Of a DNA stretch of 36,849 nucleotides, positions 8,891 through 18,968 are shown in pieces. Origin of the DNA: Candidatus Parcubacteria bacterium. Its GTDB lineage: Bacteria > Patescibacteriota > Patescibacteriia > Magasanikbacterales > UBA922. The stretch spans positions 1 to 36,849 of the forward strand of contig JABGUG010000032.1 of assembly GCA_018646705.1 (NCBI GenBank). The letters are read 5' to 3'. The position numbers and the translations under genes were made by a program. Every line of letters starts with the position of its first letter. Position 1 is the stretch's first letter. The notes under the pieces are model-generated. The model searched no databases. It worked only from the letters and a program-made list of their open reading frames with translations, and was not told the DNA's origin.

Positions 8891-9187
8891 TTATTCAAAA
8901 AAAACCCCTTTTACTTTCAACAAATTCACTTGATTCTTTGGGAATTGTTCAAGTAATTTCTTACGTGTGTCATCGTCACAACTTACAACTTCATCATTAC
9001 GAACCACATCTTGGAGTCCTGTAACCTGAGATGTTTCTTCTACACCCTCGACATCCACCTCGTCAAGCATATCTATATAACCCAAAACAGCCGAAAGCTG
9101 TTCGGTATACATGGTAATTTCCTCTTCACCTAGCTCTAGACGAGCTAGTTTTGCAATGTGTTCTACTTGGACTTTGTCTAATTTCAT
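8891..9187 (-). CDS. gatC: Asp-tRNA(Asn)/Glu-tRNA(Gln) amidotransferase subunit C
   Basis: VEHIAKLARLELGEEEITMYTEQLSAVLGYIDMLDEVDVEGVEET, immediately upstream of gatA. Confidence 0.94.
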   Translation of the reverse strand: MKLDKVQVEHIAKLARLELGEEEITMYTEQLSAVLGYIDMLDEVDVEGVEETSQVTGLQDVVRNDEVVSCDDDTRKKLLEQFPKNQVNLLKVKGVFFE

Positions 9188-9241
9188 AATAGGTATATTT
9201 TAGCAAAATTAAAGACCTGAAGCAAGGTTTAAACAATAAAT

Positions 9242-9270
9242 TTGACATAAAATCTTTATTACTTTATATT
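9242..9270 (+). promoter_or_regulatory. Sigma70-type promoter
   Basis: TTGACA (9242-9247), 17-nt spacer, TATATT (9265-9270). Confidence 0.8.
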
Positions 9271-9276
9271 TATGCC

Positions 9277-9518
9277 ATACCATGGAGGTCCGCCGCCTCC
9301 ACGGTATAGAGCCCTTCGAGGCTCCCCGGCCGTCCAGACGTCCTTCCAAAAATGCCGCTAGGGGCTGCGATTTATGGGGTCGACGCCTCTAAAACGCCTG
9401 GTAGGCCGGGTCTTTCTCTCTTTTTTGAGGGACTTAGGAGTTAGGGTGTGTGTATGGCGGTTACCACACACCCTTGACCCAAAATCAAAACACCCAGTCT
9501 CACGACCGGGTGTTTTTT
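9277..9518 (+). ncRNA. Candidate standalone structured ncRNA, family not recognised
   Basis: Promoter upstream; predicted +1 falls at a 5' hairpin (ATACCaTGGAGG/CCTCCAcGGTAT). Further hairpins: GAGCC/GGCTC, CCCGGCC/GGCCGGG, GGGTGTGTG/CACACACCC. Ends at a terminator; no convincing ORF. Confidence 0.7.
9487..9518 (+). terminator. Intrinsic terminator of the candidate ncRNA
   Basis: AAAACACCC-agtctcacgacc-GGGTGTTTTTT. Confidence 0.8.
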
Positions 9519-9541
9519 ATTGTATAAATAAGGCTTAATAG

Positions 9542-11485
9542 TTATTTTTTATTCTCAACAACTTTGTCTTCATTTTCTTCAATATTATTTTTCTTTTTAA
9601 CTTCTTTTTTTTTCTTGATCACTTTTTTTACAGATTCTTTTTCCTCTTCTTGTCCTTCAGTATGTCTTTCTTCCTTGTCCGCCGTAGCTTCAGCGGAGGT
9701 GGATTCTTTTTTAACCTTCTCTGACAAAGGTAGTGTGAAATAAAATGTAGAACCTTTATCTTCCACAGATGACGCACCAATAATACCCTCATGAGCCTCT
9801 ACAATCCCTTTGCTAATTGCAAGTCCAAGTCCAGTACCTTTTTGTTCTGCTTCACTGGTTGAACGTGATTTCAATTGTTTGAATTTATTGAATAATTCTC
9901 CTATATCTCCATCTGCAATTCCAGCCCCACTGTCTACGACAGCCACAATGAGACTGTCTGAAAGCCCATCTAATTCTTTATCTACTTTACTCATGTGCCA
10001 TTCAACTCCAGCATCTTTGGCTTCTGTTAATATACCCTCCCCTTTAACATGTTTAAATATATTAAGTGTTACAACTCCACCTTTTGATGTAAATTTTAAT
10101 GCATTTGAAATCAAATTATTAAAAACTTGTGAAATGCGTGTTTGGTCACTAAAAATAGTTTTTGGTACTTTTTTATCAATGGATGATTGTAATACAATAC
10201 CAGCATCTTTTGCTGATATATCATAAAAATGTATACGATTTTCTAATAATTCTCTTATGTTTGTATCCCCTTTATTTATCTCGAACTTTCCAGATTCTAA
10301 TTTTGCAACATCTAAAAGATCATTTACAAGCTCAAGCATTTGCGACGAACCGTCATATACCATAGTGTCAAATTCATTGATATCTTTTTTTGTTTGCTTG
10401 ATACCTGGGTCTTTCATAACCTCAGCCATCTTTTTGAGCCCGTCGAGTGGTGAACGCAATTCATGCACCATCATAGAGGTAAAGTCCTTTCGCATTTTCT
10501 CAGCAGCCTTCTCGGCACTTATATCATGAAAAATCACTGCTCCACCTAATACTTCTTTATTTTCTTCTGAAACAGCAACATGGTTCTTCACTGGAAGTAT
10601 TATCACTTGATAAACACCATCTCGTATCGTAATTTCATCTAGTTTTATTATTTTACCAAGCTTGACCGATTCCTCAAGTTTGGATCGGATATCAAAATCC
10701 TTTCCCAAATTATCTATAAAATCAAAAATCGTGACATCTTTTTTTGCAGGATCCATACCTGCAATTTTTATAGCAGCAGGGTTTGCCACAACAACATGAT
10801 ATTCAATATCTGTCATAAGCACACCATCGCCCATACTCTCCACCATTGCATTAAGTTTATGTTGCTCAGTCTGAATTACATTGTGCAATTTTGTTACAGC
10901 ATCAGATGCTTGTCTGACGATTTTGTAAAGTACAGTCATTTCTTCTTCTTTGTACAGACCTTCTTTTATACTTGCTACTGTCAATACGCCAACTGCTTTT
11001 CCACCTATAACGAGAGGAATATTGAAAAATGATTTTACCTCATCTTCCAAATCATCGATCACAATTGCACCAGATAGCACTTCTTCTATGCTTTCTTTGG
11101 TAAATGTCTGATTGAGTAATGCAGAAAGTGAGGTGAGCATCCTCTGACGCACATCATCTATAAACCCATGTGAGATTGATCGTTCAAGATGTGCTTTGAA
11201 TACAACACCCTTTGGTTCAAGCATCATGGATGAGACGACTGAATAATCCACGAGCTGCCCCAATGATCCTATAATAATATCAATGATTTTTTCGACATTG
11301 AGTGAATATCCGATACGATCCCCAAGTTCTTTTAATATCGCCATCTCATACATACGACGACTGACATCTTCTTCACGTTTTTTTATATCCATTTTAAATT
11401 GCCGGATTTTCCAATATGAAAATCCGGCAATACCTATAGATACACCAAAAAGTAATATTATTATACCACTATTAATATTCATCAC
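9542..11485 (-). CDS. Sensor histidine kinase (N-terminal TM, GAF-like, PAS-like, HisKA, HATPase)
   Basis: MMVHELRSPLDGLKKMAEVM (H box), NNLISNALKFTSKGG (N box), DSGAGI, GTGLGLAISKGIVEAHEG. Confidence 0.93.
   Translation of the reverse strand: MMNINSGIIILLFGVSIGIAGFSYWKIRQFKMDIKKREEDVSRRMYEMAILKELGDRIGYSLNVEKIIDIIIGSLGQLVDYSVVSSMMLEPKGVVFKAHLERSISHGFIDDVRQRMLTSLSALLNQTFTKESIEEVLSGAIVIDDLEDEVKSFFNIPLVIGGKAVGVLTVASIKEGLYKEEEMTVLYKIVRQASDAVTKLHNVIQTEQHKLNAMVESMGDGVLMTDIEYHVVVANPAAIKIAGMDPAKKDVTIFDFIDNLGKDFDIRSKLEESVKLGKIIKLDEITIRDGVYQVIILPVKNHVAVSEENKEVLGGAVIFHDISAEKAAEKMRKDFTSMMVHELRSPLDGLKKMAEVMKDPGIKQTKKDINEFDTMVYDGSSQMLELVNDLLDVAKLESGKFEINKGDTNIRELLENRIHFYDISAKDAGIVLQSSIDKKVPKTIFSDQTRISQVFNNLISNALKFTSKGGVVTLNIFKHVKGEGILTEAKDAGVEWHMSKVDKELDGLSDSLIVAVVDSGAGIADGDIGELFNKFKQLKSRSTSEAEQKGTGLGLAISKGIVEAHEGIIGASSVEDKGSTFYFTLPLSEKVKKESTSAEATADKEERHTEGQEEEKESVKKVIKKKKEVKKKNNIEENEDKVVENKK
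9677..9703. repeat. Short palindromic repeat within the kinase gene 3' end
   Basis: GTCCGCCGTAGCTTCAGCGGAGGTGGA encodes STSAEATADK in frame. Confidence 0.5.
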
Positions 11486-11487
11486 TT

Positions 11488-11934
11488 CTATTTACTTTCA
11501 GTAGTTGGTAATGTAGCCTTCCAAAAACGGAAAAAACCAACCGCCATCACACTAAATGCAAACAACACGAGTACATGATGAAATATATCATGACCTGCTT
11601 CTCCTAAGAGTGTCTCTACAATATGAAAATCGTAATGATGCAATGATGATAATATACGGTCCAAGGTAAATACTCCCAATCCAATAAACACCAGCTTCAA
11701 TCCACCACCTATAGCACCACCAAACATTTTGGTTCCCATCCAACCAAATACCATACCTAATATAACAGCAACCAAAATAAGCATGTCAAACAATATGGCG
11801 ACACTATTACCAGAACCATGTTCATGACCATGTAACACAGGCTCGGCCTCTTGCGCAAATACTGGTAATACTACCAACAACAATGCACCAATTGACATAA
11901 TACCTGTCAAAAAAATCTTTGTTTTTTTGGACAT
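11488..11934 (-). CDS. Hypothetical His-rich membrane protein with N-terminal signal segment
   Basis: Hydrophobic N-terminus, HGHEHGSG segment, several TM segments; abuts the kinase gene. Confidence 0.55.
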   Translation of the reverse strand: MSKKTKIFLTGIMSIGALLLVVLPVFAQEAEPVLHGHEHGSGNSVAILFDMLILVAVILGMVFGWMGTKMFGGAIGGGLKLVFIGLGVFTLDRILSSLHHYDFHIVETLLGEAGHDIFHHVLVLFAFSVMAVGFFRFWKATLPTTESK

Positions 11935-11961
11935 ATAAAATATGTTATTAAATCTCCTTAA

Positions 11962-12228
11962 TTATTCCACCTTGATAGATGGGTATTTGTCAAAAATAGG
12001 TCCCATGACATTTTTGACGATATCACCAGACAAGGCGATATATTCATCAATAAGTTTTTTCAATGCTCGTCCTGGCTCTCCTTCAATCTCAGTGACTTTC
12101 CCATCATCTGAAATAGTCAATTCAGAAACTCCTCGTGCTTTTAGAACAGCAATTTCTCCTCCTAAAATATCAGATTGTTTTTTTATAATATCTGACATGA
12201 GAGACGCATACTCATTTCCATTTTCCAT
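11962..12228 (-). CDS. Hypothetical protein (88 aa)
   Basis: ORF MENGNEYASLMSDIIKKQSDILGGEIAVLKARG...; the gene order leaves room for it. Confidence 0.5.
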   Translation of the reverse strand: MENGNEYASLMSDIIKKQSDILGGEIAVLKARGVSELTISDDGKVTEIEGEPGRALKKLIDEYIALSGDIVKNVMGPIFDKYPSIKVE

Positions 12229-12331
12229 ATATATAATTTAAAATATAGATTAATAACAGATGTTTCGACCTTTTCTATTAAAATATAGTATAACATATAC
12301 TTAAGATATATAAAAAAGTTTTTTATATATC

Positions 12332-14353
12332 TTAACTAGTTAATTTCAAAAACTCTTTCTCACTCAAAATTTCTACACCTAACTTCTCAGCTTTTGCAGC
12401 TTTACTTCCTGGTTTTTCTCCTACAATTACATAATCAGTTTTTTTACTTACTGAACTAGATACACTTCCACCTAGTTCACGAATTTTATCTTTTGCCTCA
12501 TCTCTACCTATACTCTCTAGACTTCCTGTTAAAACAAAAACTTTTCCTTCTAACTTACCCCTTACCACCTTCATCTTACTGCTCTCGATTTTTACTCCAT
12601 TATTTAAAAGTTCCCCTACTAAACCCTCCCCCTCTTCACTATTAAAATATTCATATAGAGATTCTGCAACACGTGGACCAACATCATTTACTGCTGACAA
12701 ATCTTCTTGGCTTGCTTTCATGATTTTTTTCAATGTTCCAAAATGTTCTGCTAGGCGAATTGCAGTCTCTTCTCCCACATGATTTATACCAAGACCAAAA
12801 ATAAAACGAGGTAGAGTTACTTGTTGTGCATTGCTGATCGCCAGAACAAGATTGTCTGCAGACTTTTCTGCAAATCTCTCTAGTGGTTCTAAATCCCCTT
12901 TTTGTAGTGTAAAGATATCTGCAACATTTTTTATAATACCTTCTTCTACCAACTGCTCAACTATCTTTTTCCCCATCCCATCGATATTATAAGCTTTTTT
13001 AGAAACAAAATGAATAATATTTTTTAATTCTTTAGCAAAACATTTCTTATTGGTACAAAATAATGCTACAGATTTAGTTTGCTTTTTATCTTGTATGTTT
13101 CTACGTTCTACTCCTGACTCACAAATCGGACAAATAGAAATTTCTTTAATTTTTTTCTCTTTCCCACTACGCATTTTTTCTAGCACTCTCAAAACTTTTG
13201 GGATGATGTCCCCTGCCTTTTCTACCACAACGGTATCCTCGACACGAACACCAAGACGCTCAATCTCGTCAAAATTATGCAACGTAGCGTGCGTAACTGT
13301 AGTTCCTGCCAACTGCACTGGCTCCATGAGTGCAACTGGTGTAAGAGCACCAGTGCGCCCGACCTGCCAATAAATATCTTTTATCTTTGTCGTACCTTGT
13401 TCTGCAGGAAACTTGAGAGCAATCGCCCACCTAGGAGCTTTGCCAGTAAATCCAAGGATATCTTGGTATCTTTTCTGGTTAACTTTTATCACTAATCCAT
13501 CAATCCAAAACTCTTTACTTGTGCGTTTCCCTATCCACTCTTTGTACATTTTCATAACATCATCAATTGTCTTACATACTTTCCAATGTTCATCAGTTTT
13601 GAATCCTAAGTCTTTTAATAAACCTAATTCAACCTCCTGTGACTCAGGAATATCTCCACCTGAAATATCATAAGCTGTGACAGAAAGTTTACGCTTTGCC
13701 ACAACACGTGGATCAAGCTGACGAATAGTTCCTGCCGCAGCATTTCTCGGATTTGCAAATTCTGGTTCGTCATTTTTTCTTCGCTCTTCATTTATTTTTT
13801 CCATTCTTTTGGCACCAAGCCAAACCTCACCCTCTGCAGTAATATTTAAAGGTTTACTTAATCTAAGAGGAATACTGTGAATTGTCCTAATATTTTGTGT
13901 AACATTCTCCCCTACTTTTCCATCTCCACGTGTTGCAGCCACTTTTAACTCTCCGTTTTCATAAGTAAGCACAACATGTAGCCCATCGATCTTTAACTCA
14001 GAAACATAACTCAAATCTTTTGGACGTTCCCCTAACTTCTTTTCTAAAATTTTCAAAATCCTTTCTTCCCATTCTTCTAATTTTTCTCTATTAAAGACGT
14101 CATTAAAAGACCACTGAGGAACATTGTGACGTACTTTTTCAAACTTATCCAAAGGCTCACCTGCCACACGCTGTGTTGGTGATTCTGGAGTGATGAGCTC
14201 TGGATAATCCATCTCAATGTGACGAAGTTCATCCATAAGACCTTCATACATTGTGTCAGTAACTTTTGGATCATTGAGAACATGATACCTATGGCGAAGA
14301 TCATCGATCTGTTCTCGAAGTTTTTTTACTTTTTGTTTTATATTTTTATTCAT
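12332..14353 (-). CDS. ligA: NAD-dependent DNA ligase
   Basis: YVSELKIDGLHVVLTYENG (KxDG), ANPRNAAAGTIRQLDP, Cys-containing zinc finger, HhH, BRCT (GKVFVLTGSLESIGRDEAKDKIRELGG). Confidence 0.97.
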   Translation of the reverse strand: MNKNIKQKVKKLREQIDDLRHRYHVLNDPKVTDTMYEGLMDELRHIEMDYPELITPESPTQRVAGEPLDKFEKVRHNVPQWSFNDVFNREKLEEWEERILKILEKKLGERPKDLSYVSELKIDGLHVVLTYENGELKVAATRGDGKVGENVTQNIRTIHSIPLRLSKPLNITAEGEVWLGAKRMEKINEERRKNDEPEFANPRNAAAGTIRQLDPRVVAKRKLSVTAYDISGGDIPESQEVELGLLKDLGFKTDEHWKVCKTIDDVMKMYKEWIGKRTSKEFWIDGLVIKVNQKRYQDILGFTGKAPRWAIALKFPAEQGTTKIKDIYWQVGRTGALTPVALMEPVQLAGTTVTHATLHNFDEIERLGVRVEDTVVVEKAGDIIPKVLRVLEKMRSGKEKKIKEISICPICESGVERRNIQDKKQTKSVALFCTNKKCFAKELKNIIHFVSKKAYNIDGMGKKIVEQLVEEGIIKNVADIFTLQKGDLEPLERFAEKSADNLVLAISNAQQVTLPRFIFGLGINHVGEETAIRLAEHFGTLKKIMKASQEDLSAVNDVGPRVAESLYEYFNSEEGEGLVGELLNNGVKIESSKMKVVRGKLEGKVFVLTGSLESIGRDEAKDKIRELGGSVSSSVSKKTDYVIVGEKPGSKAAKAEKLGVEILSEKEFLKLTS

Positions 14354-14939
14354 AAAAATCTCTCATCTTATTCTCAAAGTTTTCAAACCCTTCATATACC
14401 TCTGCATTAATACCCAACTCTTGAGCACCTTTCACATTAGACAATTCATTATCCCAAAACAAAACTTTTTCAGGTTCAAATTTTAAATCATTCAAAATAT
14501 ATTCAAAATATTCTCTTTGTGGCTTAGTATAACCAATATTACATGATGCGTATGTCTTATCTACTATGCCATTCAATTTCATAACATCATAAATATATGC
14601 AAGACGATATTTTTCTTGTCTAGTCGCAAGTGCACAAATAATACCACTCTTTCTATATTCTTGAATCTTTTTTACCATTTTTTCATTTATACAATTCTCA
14701 TAATCAAACCAGTTTTTCAAAAATTCATCAGCTGTCTTTTTATACCCCCACTTATCTAAAAAAGGTTTTAGTTCTTCTTTTAAATCTTTCTCTCCTTTTT
14801 GACATTCCAAAAATACTCCGTGAAAAAATTCAGACACATCTATATTACTCAACCCTTCACTTTCCAAAGTAAAATTTGCACCGTATCCCGGTGGTGTAAT
14901 AATTACATTATCTACATCAAATAAAATTGCTTTCATCAT
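14346..14939 (-). CDS. HAD-superfamily hydrolase
   Basis: ILFDVDNVI, ALATRQEKYR, KVLFWDNELSNVKGAQELGINA. Confidence 0.8.
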   Translation of the reverse strand: MMKAILFDVDNVIITPPGYGANFTLESEGLSNIDVSEFFHGVFLECQKGEKDLKEELKPFLDKWGYKKTADEFLKNWFDYENCINEKMVKKIQEYRKSGIICALATRQEKYRLAYIYDVMKLNGIVDKTYASCNIGYTKPQREYFEYILNDLKFEPEKVLFWDNELSNVKGAQELGINAEVYEGFENFENKMRDFYE

Positions 14940-14969
14940 AAATCTTTCTACTTTACAAACTTTTTAACT

Positions 14970-15773
14970 TTATAAACTAACAAAACCCATATACCAATCT
15001 AAAAATATCTGTCCCCAAAACATAACCACAAACGTTGCAAGAGTTAGAAATACTCCAAACGGAACCTCGCTTTTCATTTTCTTTTTTCTAAACAAAAGTA
15101 AAATTATACCTACTATGGCACCGACTACATAAGCAATCCACAATGCAAGTAATAATAATTTCCAACCAAGTATAACACCCATCAAAACACCGATACGAAC
15201 ATCTCCTCCTCCGATCCATTTTCCTTTTGATATTAGAAATTGAATTAAGAAGAAGCCACCACCAATAGCCACACCTATAAGCATGCTGACCCAATCCGCG
15301 TTAGTAAATAATGAAATAATAAACAAAATACCAGCCCCACCAAGTGTCACAAGATCAGACACTTCCATATACTTGAGATCGTATACAAATATAAATGTCA
15401 GTATCCATACAATAATTAAATCTTTTATAAAAATTATATAATCAATAAATGGAAGCATGTCTGTATTTCCCAATATAAGATTTTGGTAGACATTGTGATG
15501 GCAGAAAACAAAAATAAAAATCAAGCCCATCCACAATTCTACGAGCGGGTATTGCCAAGAAATACTTTTTTTACAATTACGACATTTACTTTTTAAAATA
15601 AAAAAACTGACAAGCGGAATATTGTCATACCATTTTATTTTCTCCTCGCACTTTGGACACTTAGAAGTCCCCTTGGTAAGTGAAATTTCCTTATTTAGAC
15701 GCCACTCCAAAGCATTCAAAAAACTCCCGAAAGAAACCCCGAGAACAAAAATAAGTATATAAAATCCAATCAT
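14970..15773 (-). CDS. pilD: Prepilin peptidase (A24 family)
   Basis: GVSFGSFLNALEWR, CPKCEEKIKWYDNIPLVSFFILKSKCRNCKKSISWQYPLVE, GGGDVRIGVLMG. Confidence 0.93.
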   Translation of the reverse strand: MIGFYILIFVLGVSFGSFLNALEWRLNKEISLTKGTSKCPKCEEKIKWYDNIPLVSFFILKSKCRNCKKSISWQYPLVELWMGLIFIFVFCHHNVYQNLILGNTDMLPFIDYIIFIKDLIIVWILTFIFVYDLKYMEVSDLVTLGGAGILFIISLFTNADWVSMLIGVAIGGGFFLIQFLISKGKWIGGGDVRIGVLMGVILGWKLLLLALWIAYVVGAIVGIILLLFRKKKMKSEVPFGVFLTLATFVVMFWGQIFLDWYMGFVSL

Positions 15774-15804
15774 ATTATCTCTAGTATATCACACTAAAAA
15801 TACT

Positions 15805-15832
15805 AAAAAAAGCCCCAAAACGAGGCTTTTTT
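15805..15832 (-). terminator. Terminator after the pilin gene
   Basis: AAAAAAGCC-ccaaaacga-GGCTTTTTT. Confidence 0.7.
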
Positions 15833-15849
15833 AATATATCTAAGTACTA

Positions 15850-16293
15850 CTATTGAGTGATACCTGATGGTGTTGCGCTAACTGTACCTAAGGTAAAGTT
15901 ACCAGCACCAACTTCAAGTGTCGCGTTGATAACATAGTCTGTACCAGCTGAGGAATTATACGTATAGTATTCGGTAGTTCCAGGACCAGCAGGGACGAGA
16001 CCCATGTAAGGACTAGCACATCCAGAAGCAGCAAAACCAGCTGAATTTAAACAAGTGTAACTACCTGTACCAAGATTAACAGCAGCAGTAGTAGTTGGGT
16101 ATGAATTGTTATCAGTATAATACAACTCAAGAGCTGTTTGAACTTGTTTAACATCGGATAAACGTTTTGAGTCATTTGCTTTCTTACGTGCAGAACCAAG
16201 AGCAACTACTGCAAGTGTAGATAGCAAACCAATGATCGCAATAACGACCAAAAGCTCAATTAATGTAAAGCCTTTTTTATTCATTGTTCTCAC
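15850..16293 (-). CDS. Type IV pilin-like protein
   Basis: Class III signal NKKGFTLIELLVVIAIIGLLSTLAVVALGSARKKAND. Confidence 0.93.
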   Translation of the reverse strand: MRTMNKKGFTLIELLVVIAIIGLLSTLAVVALGSARKKANDSKRLSDVKQVQTALELYYTDNNSYPTTTAAVNLGTGSYTCLNSAGFAASGCASPYMGLVPAGPGTTEYYTYNSSAGTDYVINATLEVGAGNFTLGTVSATPSGITQ

Positions 16294-16326
16294 CCCCTTC
16301 CTTATGGAAGATAATTGTTAATAAAT

Positions 16327-16707
16327 TTATAACTTTAGTACTTTTTTCACTTTATCCACCGTCTCTGATGGTTTAAAGTGAGCTTTGATAAGATAATCCA
16401 CAGCACCCATCTCAAGCCCCTTTTCTACGTCATCTTTTTGACCAAGATTGGTAAGTAAAATTACTGGAATATCTTTTACACTGTCTTCTTTTTTCAAATT
16501 TTCCAAAACCGTAAAACCATCCATCTTTGGCAAGAGGATATCCAAAAGAATAATATCTGGATTCTTCTTCTTGGCTGCTTCAAAACCTGCTTCACCATCT
16601 GTGGCCACAGATACTTTGAACTTTTCCATCTCAAACTTGGTTTTGTATATATTTGCCAAAAAAGTATCATCCTCCACTAGAAGCACATGAATTTCTTTGC
16701 TTGTCAT
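16327..16707 (-). CDS. Single-domain response regulator
   Basis: LLVEDDTFLANIY, PDIILLDILLPKMDGFTVLENLK, VILLTNLGQKDD. Confidence 0.93.
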   Translation of the reverse strand: MTSKEIHVLLVEDDTFLANIYKTKFEMEKFKVSVATDGEAGFEAAKKKNPDIILLDILLPKMDGFTVLENLKKEDSVKDIPVILLTNLGQKDDVEKGLEMGAVDYLIKAHFKPSETVDKVKKVLKL

Positions 16708-16787
16708 ATGACTATTATGATTATTAACTTACCTATTATAGCAAATAAACCTCAAATACCCTAAAGTACCTGTGGATAGTAGTGAAC

Positions 16788-17930
16788 TCAAAAATTTCGT
16801 AAAGCAAGACCAATACTCACTGCCATACGAGGCCCTATTTCGTCCAAAACACTCTTGAGACCATCTTGATAAATCACTCTGGCCCATGGATCTCCTACAA
16901 AAACTTTCAATGGAAACTCTTGTTCAATATAAGTACCAATTGGTGGAAAAAGACCAGATCCACCAGTAAGAACAATCTTTTCAGGACGTTTGCCCTCATT
17001 ACCACTCTGTCGTAAATAAAGATCAAAACTATATTGAATTTCTTTTGCAATAGGATCAAGTAATGACATAAATAGACCAGTTGAAACATCAGAAGATGAC
17101 AAGTCACGTTTGACTTGTTTTACCTTGTCCACCTCAATCCCAAGCTGATTACTCAAAATCTTATCAAAATTATTACCTCCAATTTGGAGACTTCTGTGTG
17201 TCATAGGAACACCACCATCTATAATAAAGAAATTTGTCCTCTCTGCTCCAATATCAACCATCATAGACACAGTACTATCACGACCCACAAGAGAACGAGC
17301 TAGAGCAAAAGCCTCTGTCTCTAACTCTTCGAGCTGTAACCCTGCACGCTGAAATATGGCCGTATAAAATGCCACAAGCGCTTTTGGGGCGGCAGTAACA
17401 AGTAAAGTAATATATTTTTTCTCTTTTTCTGAATCATTCCCCACTTTTTGATGGACAATTTGCATTTCCTCTATAGGCCTACTAATCATTTTTTCAACTT
17501 CAGCACGAACAATCTTAGGGATTTCTTTGTCATCTACTTTTGGTAAATTGAGAATTGCATGAAATACGTGTGATACAGGTAGACTAGACGTGGCCCGACG
17601 AGACTGAACCTTTGCCTCTTTTAGAAGTGTTTTCAATAATTCAGCATATTCATCAACACGAGAATCTTTCATAATGAGCTCTTGAACTGAAGTTGGTACT
17701 TCTTTGTCTTTTCTCTTTTTCTCATTTTCATATTTTATATCACCTTCGTGCAATAAATCATTTACATCCTTCTCTTGATTAGCATGAAGATGTATATCCA
17801 AATCTTTATCCAAAATACCATACGTCCACAATTGTGGACGTCCTTTTGTTTTTTTGAGTTCAATAAGTTTGATGCCATGTGCACCAATATCTACCCCAAG
17901 ATAAGATTCTGATTTTGAGAATAAGCTCAT
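16788..17930 (-). CDS. pilM: Type IV pilus assembly protein PilM
   Basis: YLGVDIGAHGIKLIELKK, MMVDIGAERTNFFIIDGGVPMTHRSLQIGGNNFD, KIVLTGGSGLFPPIGTYIEQEF. Confidence 0.9.
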   Translation of the reverse strand: MSLFSKSESYLGVDIGAHGIKLIELKKTKGRPQLWTYGILDKDLDIHLHANQEKDVNDLLHEGDIKYENEKKRKDKEVPTSVQELIMKDSRVDEYAELLKTLLKEAKVQSRRATSSLPVSHVFHAILNLPKVDDKEIPKIVRAEVEKMISRPIEEMQIVHQKVGNDSEKEKKYITLLVTAAPKALVAFYTAIFQRAGLQLEELETEAFALARSLVGRDSTVSMMVDIGAERTNFFIIDGGVPMTHRSLQIGGNNFDKILSNQLGIEVDKVKQVKRDLSSSDVSTGLFMSLLDPIAKEIQYSFDLYLRQSGNEGKRPEKIVLTGGSGLFPPIGTYIEQEFPLKVFVGDPWARVIYQDGLKSVLDEIGPRMAVSIGLALRNF

Positions 17931-17987
17931 ATGAAAAGATTATATCATATTTCAAATTTTGATGCCATAACAAAAGTAAAAATTGAC

Positions 17988-18899
17988 CTATTTCACACTC
18001 ACATTAATATCGTATGGTGTCATTTCAAGTAATACATCCCCTTGCAAATCTGTTCTCCAAATCGTACTCGACACACGCTCTAGTCGTCTCAAAACACGTC
18101 GTGACGGGTGTCCAAACTTATTATCTAACCCACATGAAGCTATAGCATGCTCTGGACTTGTAGCAGCAATGAATTCCTGAATTGATGAACTATCGCTCCC
18201 ATGATGTCCAAGTTTTAAAACATCAATATCTAGCTGGTCTTCGTAAATAGAAATAAGATATTCTTCCACGTGCTCTTCTGCATCTCCAGTTAATAATATT
18301 GAAGATTCTCCATAAACTAATTTAAATACAACTGAAGTGTCATTTGTATTTGTCTCACCATCATAGCCTGGTATACCAGAGTCTTCTGCAATAGAGTGAT
18401 CTGGATATAAAAAATGTAGGGTTGTTGATGAAATATTCCATACATCTTCTTTTTCTATTTCAAAATATGCAGCCCCCTCATTTTCCTTTGCCCACCAAAA
18501 TGATTGCCACATGGAATCATACTCTTTTTTCATTCCATTGTGGATTATATTTTTTACCTCAAATCTACCCAAAACTTCCTGACACCCACCATAATGATCG
18601 AAATCTGGATGTGTAATCATAAGATAATCAATATCACGATCATAATACGGCATCACCCTACCGAGTGCTTCTAAAATTTTCCCGTCTTCTGCACAATCCA
18701 CAAGCATTTGCTCACCATTTGGAAATTCTATAAATGTTGCGTCCCCCTGGCCTATGTCGAGGAAGGTTATCCTAAGCATATCATTGTTTTGAATTATATC
18801 ATTAGAAATATCTTCTGACACCTTATTATGTTTTATAAAGAACAACATTCCTGCCACAATTATAATAATTAACAAAAGAGTAATTTGTAATTTTTTCAT
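17988..18899 (-). CDS. Metallo-beta-lactamase-fold protein (ComEC C-terminal-like)
   Basis: FLDIGQGDATFIEFPNGEQMLVDCAEDG, MITHPDFDHYGGCQEVL, LLTGDAEEHVEEYL, LKLGHHGSDSS. Confidence 0.88.
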   Translation of the reverse strand: MKKLQITLLLIIIIVAGMLFFIKHNKVSEDISNDIIQNNDMLRITFLDIGQGDATFIEFPNGEQMLVDCAEDGKILEALGRVMPYYDRDIDYLMITHPDFDHYGGCQEVLGRFEVKNIIHNGMKKEYDSMWQSFWWAKENEGAAYFEIEKEDVWNISSTTLHFLYPDHSIAEDSGIPGYDGETNTNDTSVVFKLVYGESSILLTGDAEEHVEEYLISIYEDQLDIDVLKLGHHGSDSSSIQEFIAATSPEHAIASCGLDNKFGHPSRRVLRRLERVSSTIWRTDLQGDVLLEMTPYDINVSVK

Positions 18900-18968
18900 A
18901 GAAATTAGTTTTAAAGTTTATAAAGTTAAAAAGTTTATAAAGAATTATATAAACGATACTTTCTAACT

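Noticed and set aside
9272-9361. 29-codon ORF from ATG at 9272 (MPYHGGPPPPRYRALRG...)
   Set aside because: The ATG lies upstream of the predicted +1, has no RBS, and the region folds into strong hairpins.
12332-14353. Plus-strand ORFs within ligA, leuS, infB and other genes from the ORF track
   Set aside because: Antisense to clearly recognised proteins, low-complexity translations, no supporting signals.
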